A DNA stretch of 24,000 bases, taken from the NCBI GenBank assembly GCA_963575745.1, contig CAUYUJ010004002.1:565163-589162 (forward strand), read 5' to 3'. Below the pieces are notes generated by a model that was not told the DNA's origin, did not search any database, and saw only the letters and a program-made list of their open reading frames with translations. Shown piece by piece: positions 10,763 through 18,579 of the stretch; positions within the stretch are counted from its first letter, which is position 1, and each line of letters starts with the position of its first letter. The position numbers were made by a program, and so were the translations under genes. This DNA is from Prorocentrum cordatum. Taxonomy: Eukaryota > Sar > Dinophyceae > Prorocentrales > Prorocentraceae.

Positions 10763-13700
10763 GATGGCACCCACTCGTCAACAGCGACCTGTTGCCGAAA
10801 CGAGGGCAGACTTGCAAAACCATCGTAACTGGCATCCAGAATCGCCGTGCGAGAACTCTGAGTGGCGCGTTCTTATGGAACGCCTGCCTGAGCAGGGTGG
10901 CCCCTGTAGCTTCAGAGTCAAAAGCAACCCCCGATGATTGACCATGGACTGACCGACCGTTCACGGCATCTGCACCGACCTGCCACGAAAAGCTGGTAGA
11001 ACAAATTAGCCTGGCGAAGGACCCAACCATATGCAGCTGCGAGAAACGCAGGACATGCCCCTCTCATCATCAGTAGCGCGCCGCGAGAAGGATGGAGCAC
11101 CGGGCAACGCAGATGGGAGCGCCGAAACGTGCGTGGGGTGTGCCGAAATGAGCGCGGGACGCGTGCAGGCGTTGCCACTGGGGCCTTCGTTCAGAGCTCC
11201 CGATGGGGCCACGAAGCGTGTGAGGGGTGTGCCAAAACCGCCCGAGGCCGCGAACCCTGGCACTGGGGCCTCTGGTGAAGCTCCCTATGGGGCCACCTCG
11301 GGAGGGGTGTGCCGAGATGGCCCGAGGCCGCCATGCGAACCCGGCAACTGGGGCCTTCGGTGGAGCTCCCCATGGGGCCAGGATCCTCGTGAGGGGTGTG
11401 CCGAGATGGCCCGAGGCCGCCATGCGAACCCTGCCGCCGGGGCCTTCGGTGGAGCTCCCCATGGGGCCACGATCCTTGTGAAGGGTGTGCCGAGGTTGCC
11501 CGAGGCCGCCATGCGAACCATGCCACTGCGGCCTTCGGAAGAGTTCCCTGTGGGGCACGATCCTCGTGATGGGGGTGCCGAGATGATGGCCCGAGGCCGC
11601 CATGCGAACCCTGCCACTGGGGCCTTCGGTAGAGCTCCCCATGTGGCCATTATCCTCGTGAGGGGTGTGCGGAGATGGCCAGAGGATGCCATGAGAACCC
11701 TGCCACTGGGGCCTTCGGTGGAGCTCCCCATGTGGCCACGATCCTCGTGAGGTGTGTGCCGAGATGGCCCGAGGACGCCATGCGAATCCTGCCACTGAAG
11801 CTTTATGTGGTGCTCTCCATGGGGCCACGATCCTCCTGAGGGGTGTGCCGATATGGTTGGCATGCGGAGGGCAGAGGCTGGGATGCAGGTGCAAAGTACA
11901 CAGGCCTCCACGCGGCCGCACCTAGGACAACGCGTCCCTACTCCTCACCACCAAGCCCCATCCCATGCGCCCCCAGGGGTGGGGGGTAGGCCGTGTTTGG
12001 ACTGTGCCCCTTCACTCCGCCGCTCTCATTACCCCTCCTCCCCTCCTCCCTGCCCTTCCTCTCCTCCATTTGCCCCTGCTCCCCTCCTCCCTTCCTCTCC
12101 TCTCCTCCCTTGGGGTTCACATAACGTGGCTCACCTCCCTTGTGGGGGTGAGTCTGTGTGGTCTGGGCTTCATCGGCATGCGTGGGCCTGGAGAGGTGGT
12201 GGGTGGGGAGGGATGCGGCCAACCAATGCCCCCCGTGGGGGGGGCCCTCTCGAGCCATTGGTGCGGATAGTTTAGCTGTGCCTTTGGGGTTGGGTCTTTG
12301 TTTTCGGGCTTGGCTGGAACTATTTGCGGACTTCGTTCGGCGATCGGGGGCAGGAGTGTACAACCCTCCTTGCCCAACATCCTCTCAGGGGGGATCTTCA
12401 CATGGGTTGGGTCCTGGGACCTTTCCCCTGGGAAAGGGCGGAGAGGCAGGACGGCGACGCCCGTGGTCAAGGCGCACCGTCACCTGGGCAAGCGCATGCC
12501 ACTCGGCGGTGGTTCCGGCCATGGTCGGGTGGAGTGTGCGTCCCCTGGGTGTCTGTGTCGCTCGGTGGTGGTTACGGACATGGTCGGGCGAAGTGGGCAC
12601 CCGAAAATGGCCCTTCAACACCTGAAGGTGGTCATTCATGTCAACCTTGCTTCTGTTCGTGAGGAAATACGGCAAGGAAAGCATGCGGGGCGAGGAACTC
12701 CGGCTCTTCCCTGGTCGGCAAGCACATAGTTGGCTGCGCTGTCGGTGTCTGTGTTTCCACACTGCACTCTGTCGGTGGCGGGTTCCCCCGACCGCCCAGG
12801 GGCGGCACCGAGGGGGAGGCTTGCCCTGCTCATCTGCCAGGCCACCGATTTCCACCGAAAGGCCAATGGCCAACCGCCCCCGAGCCCCTCGCAGCCGGGG
12901 CCGTGCTTTCCGGTGCTTGGTCCGTGGTTGTTTGGGTGATGTCTCGTCCTGCGTGGAGGATCGTCTGGGTGGTGCGTGCGTGCGTGCGTGCGCGTGTGTG
13001 TGTGTGTATACACCTAGCGATGCCAGAAGTTGTTTTGTCAGGTCTTGGCCATCTGCCTTTGTGGCGCCAGCGGTGTCGGTATGTCTGCATGCACTTTGTT
13101 GGTGCCCTGCGCCACCGCTGGTGCGGCCACCTTCTTGGCGCCACTTTGTTTCTGGGGTTTTGTGTACTTCCATGGTGTCGTTGCAGAGTGATGCTAGCGG
13201 TGGGGCTAGGGTTCTCAAGTCTTTCCACTTTTGCCTTCCGCGCCCCCGCATCCATAAGTTTCTTCATAACGGCAGCACGCGCCACTACCTTTCCGCTGGT
13301 CGTTCGCGGCCGACACGGCGGATGACGTGGCGTGGCGTGGCGTGAGAGGCAGGGATGGGCAGAGGCAGGGATGGGAGGAGGGAGGAGGGGGAGGAAAGAG
13401 GAGGAGGTGAGACGCGGGGCTCTGTCTCTTCAAAACGAGGACCCAACACCACAGGATGGTTGGGAATAAGAAGCAGCGTTCTTCAAACATGGAGGGCGAT
13501 GGAGCATAACAAGACTGCCTCAATTCAATATGTCACAAGACAATGCCGTGCAACCACACAATGTTCTCAGAACAATACTTGGTGTGCCTACTGGCAGGTC
13601 AGGATACTTCGCAAACTGGTCTGAGATGAGGTACGTAGCCCCAGGGTTGGCAGCGCTCTGAGGAGGTTGGCACTGAGTACGAGGTCTTGGATGGACGCAA

Positions 13701-16700
13701 CAGAGACGATGCGTATGCGTGGCCAATGTCAAAAAAATTCGAGGTCTTGGCAGAACAGGGCACCAAAGGGGGCCGCAAAACAAGGATGGCCACCTTCCGC
13801 GCAGAGGGGGCCTCTCGCTGGGAACGAGCCGGCACGGAGAAGGCACAGGGCCCGCGAGAGAGGGTGCAGCGGGGGGGGCCCACGACCCAGGACGCCGTGA
13901 CTGTTCCACGACGTGGACCACCCGAGGTTTCGACCCCCTCGTAAGCGTTTCTTGATGCTGGGCTTCGACATTTGGCCGGATGGTGGGGGAGCGGGGGGTC
14001 TGGGCCTGGGCCGGTGCGTGATCGATCTGCTTTTACCAGTCGCGCAAGCAAGCGCAAGCAGGCTGGAAGGGGGGGCAAGATCAGGTGTATGAGTTTGGGA
14101 GCCTTGGGCCTGCGCCGATCGGCGAAAGAATAGATACAAGAACGGCTTTGGACAAACCTGTCGCAATGTCTCGTGCAACACGACGCGGAAGGCCCGGGGA
14201 AGAACAAGGCCGATGCCCAAGAAGTGACGGCAGGGCCCGACGAGCTCCGTGAGAGCGGAGCGGAGCGGCAGGCCGATCCGCCGTCCCGAGGGACGGCTCC
14301 ACCGCGCGCATGGCGCAGCGAGAGGCGGTGAAACGGTGGAACGTCGTTGAGGCCTTTGGCTGGTATGGCCACCTGGCTGACCCTGCGTTGGCCACGGCGG
14401 CGGCAAACGACGACGACACCAACAAGGACGACGAGGGGGCTCTGGAAGGCGGGCCTCCGTGGGAGCGGGATGTGGAAACGAGAGGGGAAGCTGGAGCGCC
14501 GTTCGAAGAAATGTGCAAGAAGGAGAACGATGTTCACGGAACGACCAGCTGAGGCGAATTAAGCAGCTGAGCTTCCCCTCGTAAAAGGTAGGGAAGAAGG
14601 AGATGCCCTCGGGCCCCCGAGGGGCCTCGACCTCACCGAGCGGAGGGACCTGGTCGAAACGCTGGACGGTGGCCCTTTGGTTCATGAGGCCGAGGAGGGT
14701 GGCTGGCTCACCTAGTTTGGCTCATGCGCGAAGGGGGTGCAGTTCGGTTTGATCGAGAATAATCTCCCCTGGGTGAAGGCTCGGGGGGAAGCCTCCACGC
14801 GCGCCCCGACACCACTTGGAGAGGAGCTGGATTCTGCGGCGTCCGATGTTCTTTGATCGTGGATCGCATGGCTTCAGGACCATCCGCAAGAGCTCCTTCT
14901 CGTCCTCCTCCTCCTCCTCCTCCTCCTCTTCCTCCTCCTCCTCGTCCTCATCCTCATCCTCATCTTCCCCTCACCTCTATCGTGCTTTCACCCCCCCCGC
15001 TCGCCGACTCTGCCGACGCCCCTGCAAGGCATTGGCAGCCTCTCCGAATCCCCCCGCAGGTCCGCGAACTTCTCGCCGTAGATGGACTTGCCGCCGGTGC
15101 CGTCGCCCTTCGTGAAGTCACCTCAGGAGCCCATTTGTTTATTTTTCCCCGGGGACATACTTACCCGGGTCAATGCAAACCCTGGTCAGTCAGGCCTTGT
15201 AGGATCCCTGCAGGATCCTGCACCACAGTTCAGGTCAATGCGCCCCTGGTCCTGCAGGATCCTGCAAAATCCAGCGCTCGGACTGACCCCCATTTGCATT
15301 GATCCCCAGCCCCGATTTCCTTGCTAACGCCCGTTGGCGGCCCCGCCCCCCCCCTGGTCACGTTACGATTCGCGACGGTGGCGTCCGGGGATCAGCAGTT
15401 CCTGGGCATCCCCAGACGGCGCGACTCGTGGCGTTACTGGGCCCCTCGCCCCTCCCGCCCCGGGTCACGCCCGTTGTCGCCAGGGGATCAAATTACTTGC
15501 CATCGCTCGGACGGCCATTCCCCGTGCATATTTCGGTTTTATGAGTGTTTTTGTCGCTCGATGATCCAGGATGCTCCTCGATGGCCCTCGCCGAGAAAAA
15601 CAAAACACACGTCCGAGCGATGCCAAGATTAGCGGGTAAATGGTTGAGGAGGGAGGAAAGATCGACATAGAATCCTCAAGACCTGGACGCTGCGAATTTC
15701 TTTCACACTGAGCGCTTTCCGACAGATTCATGCCCCAGGGCCATCACAGATCGATCAAACTCCAACACATGCTGCAGAAAGATGGGTTCTAGGATTCTGG
15801 TCGTGATGTATCGCGATGTTGATTTGTTTTTGCAACGTCGGATCTCAGGGATCCGCGATGCATCGACGATATATTGGCGATATGCTTCGATTGCGAATCC
15901 CCACGTCCCTGGGGAGAGTTTAGGGCTAGCAGGTCCGCATTGGCGATGAAATGGCGATTGGGTTTCGATGCGTCCGCCCCCTAAGACTATGCCACCTATC
16001 ACTCGGAAGCTGGGCGAAGGCTGCTAAAACCGTGGGCCCTCCCGGAAGGAAAAAACAACTTCCCGGAATGATGCGCGGCACGCGAAACAGCCAACGGGCT
16101 TCTTCCCGGAAGGACGAAGACAGCTTCCCGGAGGTCGATTTTAGCAGCCACGGATGTAGCAGCCCTTGCCCGGCTTCCGAATCACGCTGCCTCTCCCAGA
16201 TGGGCCCCCCGTGGGGCTCCTTCTGTAGGAAGCCTGCAGGCTTCCCACAGAAGGAGCCCCCCGGAGGCCCCGGGAGAGCGCGCACGACGCCCCCCTGCGA
16301 GGTGAACCATCATGGCGACCAGAGGCCATCTTGGAGCACTCTTGGGGCTGCCTGGGGTGAAGCCACCTGCGTGCACATATCCGCCGATCCGGCGTGTGAG
16401 TTTAAGAAGTCTACGCTGAAGCTCTGCTTCAGCATGAGCTTTAGCTCTGCTTGGGAGGGAGGGGGGGGGGGGGGGGCGGACGTGATTACCTGACGAACAC
16501 CTGCTGCGCTAGATCTCTGAGAGGGGGCCTGCCGCACTGCCCTCTCGAGGACACAGCAAATCCACAAACACAAATTGTCGGACCCCAACGTGGCTTTCTT
16601 GGATCGGCGCTGGGCACATCCTCCCTGGCGCGCGGAGCGCGCCAACGGCGGCGCCGCAGGCGCCGCCAGGAGGGCCCCGGCCTTAGAAATCTGCGCGGAG

Positions 16701-18058
16701 CTCTGAAAATAATGTTCATGCATGTGCCCCAGCAAGGTCCCGAGCAGGCCCCCAGGAGCGCTTCAAGTGGCCTCGAAGAGGGCTCAGCATGGTCCGAGAC
16801 AGCCCAAAGCGCCTTCAAGACGCCCCAAGACGGCTCCCAGAGACCTCCGAAGAGGGCCCACAGAGGCAGATAGTGGTATTTTCCATGTTTGTTGGAGGTG
16901 TTTGGCGTTCTCGCCTTTTCGGCTTACGGGGGCTGCCAGGCCCAAAAAAGTCTTCCAGGATCGCCCCAACACGGCTCAAGAGGCCTCCAAGCGCGCCCCG
17001 AACGGCCCCAGAGGGCCCCAAGACAGCCCCAGAGGCCTCCAAGATGGCCGAAGAGGCTCCTCCCAAGACGGCTCCAAGAGCGGGCCCAGACGGGGGATCG
17101 AACAGACATTTCGAGCTCTCGGCCCCAGAGGCCCCCAAGAGCCCCGCAAGAGGCCACAAGAGGCCCCCAAGAGGCCCCCAAGAGGCCCCCAAAGAGGCCC
17201 CCCAAGACTCCCAACAGGCCTCCAGGAAACCCCAAGAGGCCCCCAAGAAACCCCCAAGAGGCTCCCCAGAGGCATCAAAACTGCTCCCCAAAGGCTGCCT
17301 CCGAAAGACCCCAAGAAGCATCCATGAGGACTTCGACCCACAACCCGTGTATTCACGTCTCGACACTCTGCTGGAGCTCTCTTGAGCTATCTTGGCACTC
17401 TCTGTGGCAGTCTATCGGCTCTCTTCCACAGGGTGCGAGCCACATCTCCAAAGATCTCCTCGAAGACCGTCCTGCCTGCCCCACCGTTCTCCCTGGGCAC
17501 GAGTACACCACCACGCAGCCACAGTGATGCGAAATGGGCGAGCGGAATGAGCGAAGCGATTAATCATGTTTATGCATTTTTCCATGGGATGAATTCCTCG
17601 CCTCGGTGAACATCTGTTTCTGCGCTCGTTGGTTTTTGTTCGGGGGGGGGCATTCGCGCATCCTTTTTCTCTCCCTCTCTGCCTGCAATGCCCCCCCTCA
17701 CCCTCTCATCGGGGTGGACAGAACCCCCTCTTAGCAAAACACCCTCAAGTGAAAGTGGCCTGAGACCGAACCTAGCGGGCCCAGGCCCCCCAAATTGCGG
17801 GCGCAGGACCCTCGAGAACAAAACAAAGGGTAATTCCCGAATCGACCTCTCAGGGTGGAACTATCAACCTCCGAGCTCATCTCCGCTCCTATCTGCCTCG
17901 CTCCGTCTCTCTCTCTCTCTCTCTCTCCTCCCTAATCTCTCGGAGCCGCCGCCACGGCGCACGGCGCTGGCGCCCTGGGCAATGAATGAGGCGCCGGCGG
18001 CCGCATGCGCTGGGGCGGCGCCGCTCTAAGTGAAGTCACCCCCCTGGATCATGAAGTC
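7092..18058 (-). CDS. Cyclophilin-B-like peptidyl-prolyl isomerase, split gene (four internal exons seen, both ends missing)
   Basis: Cyclophilins catalyse cis-trans isomerisation of peptide bonds before proline. Four minus-strand exons (18058-18040, 15121-15063, 7943-7881, 7146-about 7092) join in frame to give DFMIQGG, then [48 protein letters not shown] and [11 protein letters not shown]. This is an unbroken 65-residue cyclophilin core. The active-site F and M of FM, Q of IQGG, the ANAG segment and Q and F of SQFF are present. The [13 protein letters not shown] wording is most like the B (secretory-pathway) subtype, but no signal peptide is visible because the N-terminal exons, including FHR, are missing. 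The residue matching Trp121 of human cyclophilin A is His. Nearly every third codon position is G or C. Introns are 2918, 7119 and 734 bp; the first is GT-AG and the other two are GA-AG. A processed pseudogene is ruled out by the introns; a decayed gene is possible but no lesion is seen in the exons. Confidence 0.9.
7147..7880 (-). other. GA-AG intron of the cyclophilin gene (734 bp)
   Basis: This intron lies between the MANAGK and DTNGSQFF exons and begins GACCGCTCGG. Its main content is the (TCC)n tract at 7246-7426, which reads as (GGA)n in the transcript. Confidence 0.8.
7246..7426 (+). repeat. (TCC)n tract with terminal (TC)n, intronic
   Basis: This imperfect then pure TCC repeat ends in a CT run at about 7411-7426. 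It lies in the 734-bp cyclophilin intron and reads as GGA in the transcript. The poly-Ser and poly-Arg frames over it are not proteins. Confidence 0.95.
7881..7943 (-). CDS. Cyclophilin exon encoding DENFKLKH to MANAGK
   Basis: This 63-nt, phase-0 exon of 21 codons covers the DENF.LKH and LLSMANAG motifs. It is preceded on the minus strand by a CTAAT-like branch site and a good pyrimidine tract (TTCTCCTTCCCCTCTTTGAG). It continues exactly from ...EKFA in the previous exon and into DTNGSQFF in the next, as in cyclophilin B. The donor side reads AAG then GACCGCTCGG. GA-AG is again the only placement with an AG acceptor. The preceding codons would read LPLFE, but that is the acceptor tract, not the conserved IYGEKFA. 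Confidence 0.9.
9168..9298. mobile_element. MITE-like element, copy 1 (131 bp)
   Basis: The left end CTCGCCATCGCTCGGACG pairs imperfectly with the right end CGCCCGGGCGATGCCAAG. It shares CCATTCCCCGTGCA, ATGCTCCTC and CTCGCCGAGAAAAA in the same order with the copy at 15496-15627. No clear target-site duplication remains. Confidence 0.7.
9820..9935 (+). repeat. TGTGGTGTGGGTGTG-type repeat, two blocks
   Basis: The phrase CTGTGG(A/G)TGTGGTGTGGG, preceded by a C run, occurs at about 9828 and again at about 9899. Confidence 0.7.
10004..10151 (+). repeat. (GTC)n trinucleotide tract
   Basis: Long TCG/GTC repeats with CGC and CCG interruptions, intronic in the cyclophilin gene, running straight into a TCC tract. 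Confidence 0.95.
10152..10267 (+). repeat. (TCC)n trinucleotide tract
   Basis: An imperfect then pure TCC repeat directly adjoining the GTC tract, intronic. Confidence 0.95.
10270..10335 (+). repeat. Short direct repeat CATCCCATCTGGGGGGG
   Basis: CATCCCATCTGGGGGGGG occurs twice about 43 bp apart, each time before a GC-rich stretch. Confidence 0.8.
10715..10763 (+). repeat. (CA)n microsatellite
   Basis: ACACAC repeats with two CAAAC interruptions, intronic. Confidence 0.95.
11095..11880 (+). repeat. Tandem array of ~89-bp GGGGCC-rich units, eight to nine copies
   Basis: The anchor CTGGGGCCTTCGG (or a variant) starts at about 11180, 11265, 11350, 11439, 11528, 11619, 11708 and 11797, a spacing of 85-91 bp. 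Typical unit words are GGAGCTCCCCATGGGGCCAC, GATCCTCGTGAGGGGTGTGC and CGAGATGGCCCGAGGCCGCC. Units 3-7 are close to each other and the outer units more diverged. The 239- and 283-codon frames on the two strands are products of the array; the unit length is not a multiple of three. Confidence 0.92.
11885..13350. other. Intronic stretch without recognisable exons
   Basis: It contains a polypyrimidine segment (about 12018-12117, mixtures of CCTCCC and CTCTCC) and a GTGC/GT microsatellite at 12971-13010. Frames of 235-288 codons exist on both strands but cross these tracts and match no family. Confidence 0.5.
13415..13475 (+). repeat. Dispersed ~60-bp repeat, copy 2
   Basis: TGTCTCTTCAAAACGAGGAC then CCAACACCACAGGATGGTTG, matching the minus strand at 2604-2665. 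Both copies are bordered on the TGTCTC side by G-rich (here GGAGGA) sequence. Confidence 0.75.
14893..14968 (+). repeat. (TCC)n and (TCATCC)n tract
   Basis: TCC repeats pass into TCATCC repeats. On the minus strand the tract reads as an open Asp/Glu run that continues in frame into [17 protein letters not shown], though a TGA lies just upstream of it. Confidence 0.9.
15063..15121 (-). CDS. Cyclophilin exon encoding [20 protein letters not shown]
   Basis: This 59-nt exon begins with the last two bases of a Gly codon and ends on a codon boundary (GCG, Ala). GGKSIYG is one of the most diagnostic cyclophilin strings. All 19 full codons end in G or C. The acceptor is CCTGAG with only a weak pyrimidine tract. 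After GCG the genomic sequence is GACCTGCGG; the next exon starts with GAC after TTTGAG. Of all possible junction placements only one has an AG acceptor, and it gives a GA donor. Confidence 0.88.
15167..15307. repeat. Foldback element, about 141 bp
   Basis: The left arm GTCAATGCAAACCCTGGTCA (start 15168) pairs with the right arm GACCCCCATTTGCATTGATC with a small indel. Inside, CCTGCAGGATCCTGCA occurs twice (about 15206 and 15250), each copy being partly palindromic. Confidence 0.7.
15496..15627. mobile_element. MITE-like element, copy 2 (132 bp) with 4-bp target-site duplication
   Basis: The left end is CTTGCCATCGCTCGGACG and the right end CGTCCGAGCGATGCCAAG, an 18-bp terminal inverted repeat with one mismatch. 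ATTA flanks it at 15492-15495 and 15628-15631. There is no coding capacity, so it would be non-autonomous. Confidence 0.8.
16019..16149. repeat. Foldback element, 131 bp
   Basis: GGCTGCTAAAA at 16019-16029 pairs perfectly with TTTTAGCAGCC at 16139-16149. The interior carries four copies of CTTCCCGGA/TCCCGGAAGG words placed roughly symmetrically. No target-site duplication is evident. Confidence 0.65.
16213..16260. repeat. 48-bp near-perfect palindrome
   Basis: GGGGCTCCTTCTGTAGGAAG and CTTCCCACAGAAGGAGCCCC flank CCTGCAGG. Only one mismatched pair separates the arms and there is essentially no loop. Confidence 0.9.
16415..16433. repeat. Perfect hairpin with 3-nt loop
   Basis: GCTGAAGC, TCT, GCTTCAGC. 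Confidence 0.8.
16626..16667. repeat. Double hairpin, both stems perfect with 3-nt loops
   Basis: TGGCGCGC-GGA-GCGCGCCA at 16626-16644 is followed after two bases (AC) by GGCGGCGCC-GCA-GGCGCCGCC at 16647-16667. Confidence 0.9.
16740..17330 (+). repeat. Degenerate CCAAGA-type short-period repeat, block 2
   Basis: Words such as CCCCAAGA, GGCCTCCAAGA and GAGGCCCCCAAGAGGCCCCC recur every 12-18 bp. They are most regular at 17150-17270. A non-repetitive segment of about 100 bp (about 16868-16965) interrupts the block. Pro-rich plus-strand and Gly-rich minus-strand frames of about 200 codons follow from the repeat. Confidence 0.85.
17906..17928 (+). repeat. (TC)n microsatellite
   Basis: An almost pure CT run of about 22 bp. 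Confidence 0.9.
18040..18058 (-). CDS. Cyclophilin exon encoding DFMIQGG (19-nt microexon)
   Basis: The minus strand reads a pyrimidine-rich tract ending in CCCCCCTCAG, then an exon coding D-F-M-I-Q-G and the first base of the next Gly codon, then GTGACTTCAC. The acceptor is the best in the gene. FMIQGG is the cyclophilin active-site strand. The 11 bases GGTGACTTCAC occur both across the donor and across the acceptor of the next exon, so the junction can slide, but only one placement gives GT-AG. Reading on through the donor reaches a TAG within a few codons, which supports splicing here. The exon could start no further upstream in frame without passing through the pyrimidine tract. Confidence 0.82.
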
Positions 18059-18383
18059 CTGAGGGGGGAACATGAACAGGAGAGGAAGGCGGCAAGCCTG
18101 AGCTGGAACATGGATTCCTGAGGGAGAGGGTTGGGAAACAATTCCTGCAACTAAGCCCGATTAAGGTGCCATCAAGCCGGAATAGCACATACTAAACTTG
18201 GGACCAGGCCAGACTAAGCCAAATCAAACGGGGTCAAGCGGGATTAAATTTGTTCAAAATACGTTCTGGATATTCCGGTGACTCTGACGGCCCTCGACCA
18301 TTTGTCCCTGGCCGCGGGGGGGAAACATGAGAACCTCGAAATCACGAAACTGCAATTTCGCAACACCTACCTCTCCTCTCTTC

Positions 18384-18446
18384 CACCTCCTCCTCCTCCT
18401 CCTCCTCCTTCTCCTCCTCCTCCTCCTCCTGCCCCTCCTCCCTCAA
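18384..18446 (+). repeat. (TCC)n tract
   Basis: TCC repeats with few interruptions, about 330 bp upstream of the DFMIQGG exon in gene orientation and therefore probably in the preceding intron. Confidence 0.92.
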
Positions 18447-18579
18447 CCGAAGGTTCCCAAGAAATTGTCCTGGCCCAGGTGTGCTCCTAGCTTTGGGCGC
18501 CACTCTGGAGCCCATGTAGGGGCCCTGAAAACATCGCGGGCGGGCGCCTGCAGGCCACATGGGGCAGGGTCGACTCGAG

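Larger units (their letters stand above)
7944..15062 (-). other. Giant GA-AG intron of the cyclophilin gene (7119 bp)
   Basis: The intron is defined by the flanking exons. It carries the 89-bp tandem array, a (CA)n tract, (GTC)n and (TCC)n tracts and one copy of the MITE-like element. Stretches at 7950-9160, 9300-9660 and 11885-14540 contain only short open frames with no recognisable family. Segments at 13.9-14.9 kb look weakly protein-like in places on both strands and are treated under findings. Confidence 0.75.
15122..18039 (-). other. GT-AG intron of the cyclophilin gene (2918 bp)
   Basis: The intron is bounded by GTGACTTCAC at the donor and CCTGAG at the acceptor. It is packed with small inverted-repeat elements between 15167 and 16667 and a CCAAGA-type block from 16740 to 17330. 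The stretch 17340-17900 shows nothing recognisable. Confidence 0.75.

Noticed and set aside
11031-11921. Long frames on both strands (239 and 283 codons)
   Set aside because: They are produced by the ~89-bp tandem array, whose period is not a multiple of three, so the 'protein' repeats change frame between units.
14714-14726. Possible relic of the dinoflagellate spliced leader (TTTGGCTCATG)
   Set aside because: Only about nine bases match the end of the leader and no gene start follows; chance is likely.
16722-17527. Pro-rich frames of about 200 codons
   Set aside because: All three plus frames are open with similar composition, which is the signature of the CCAAGA-type repeat, not of a gene.
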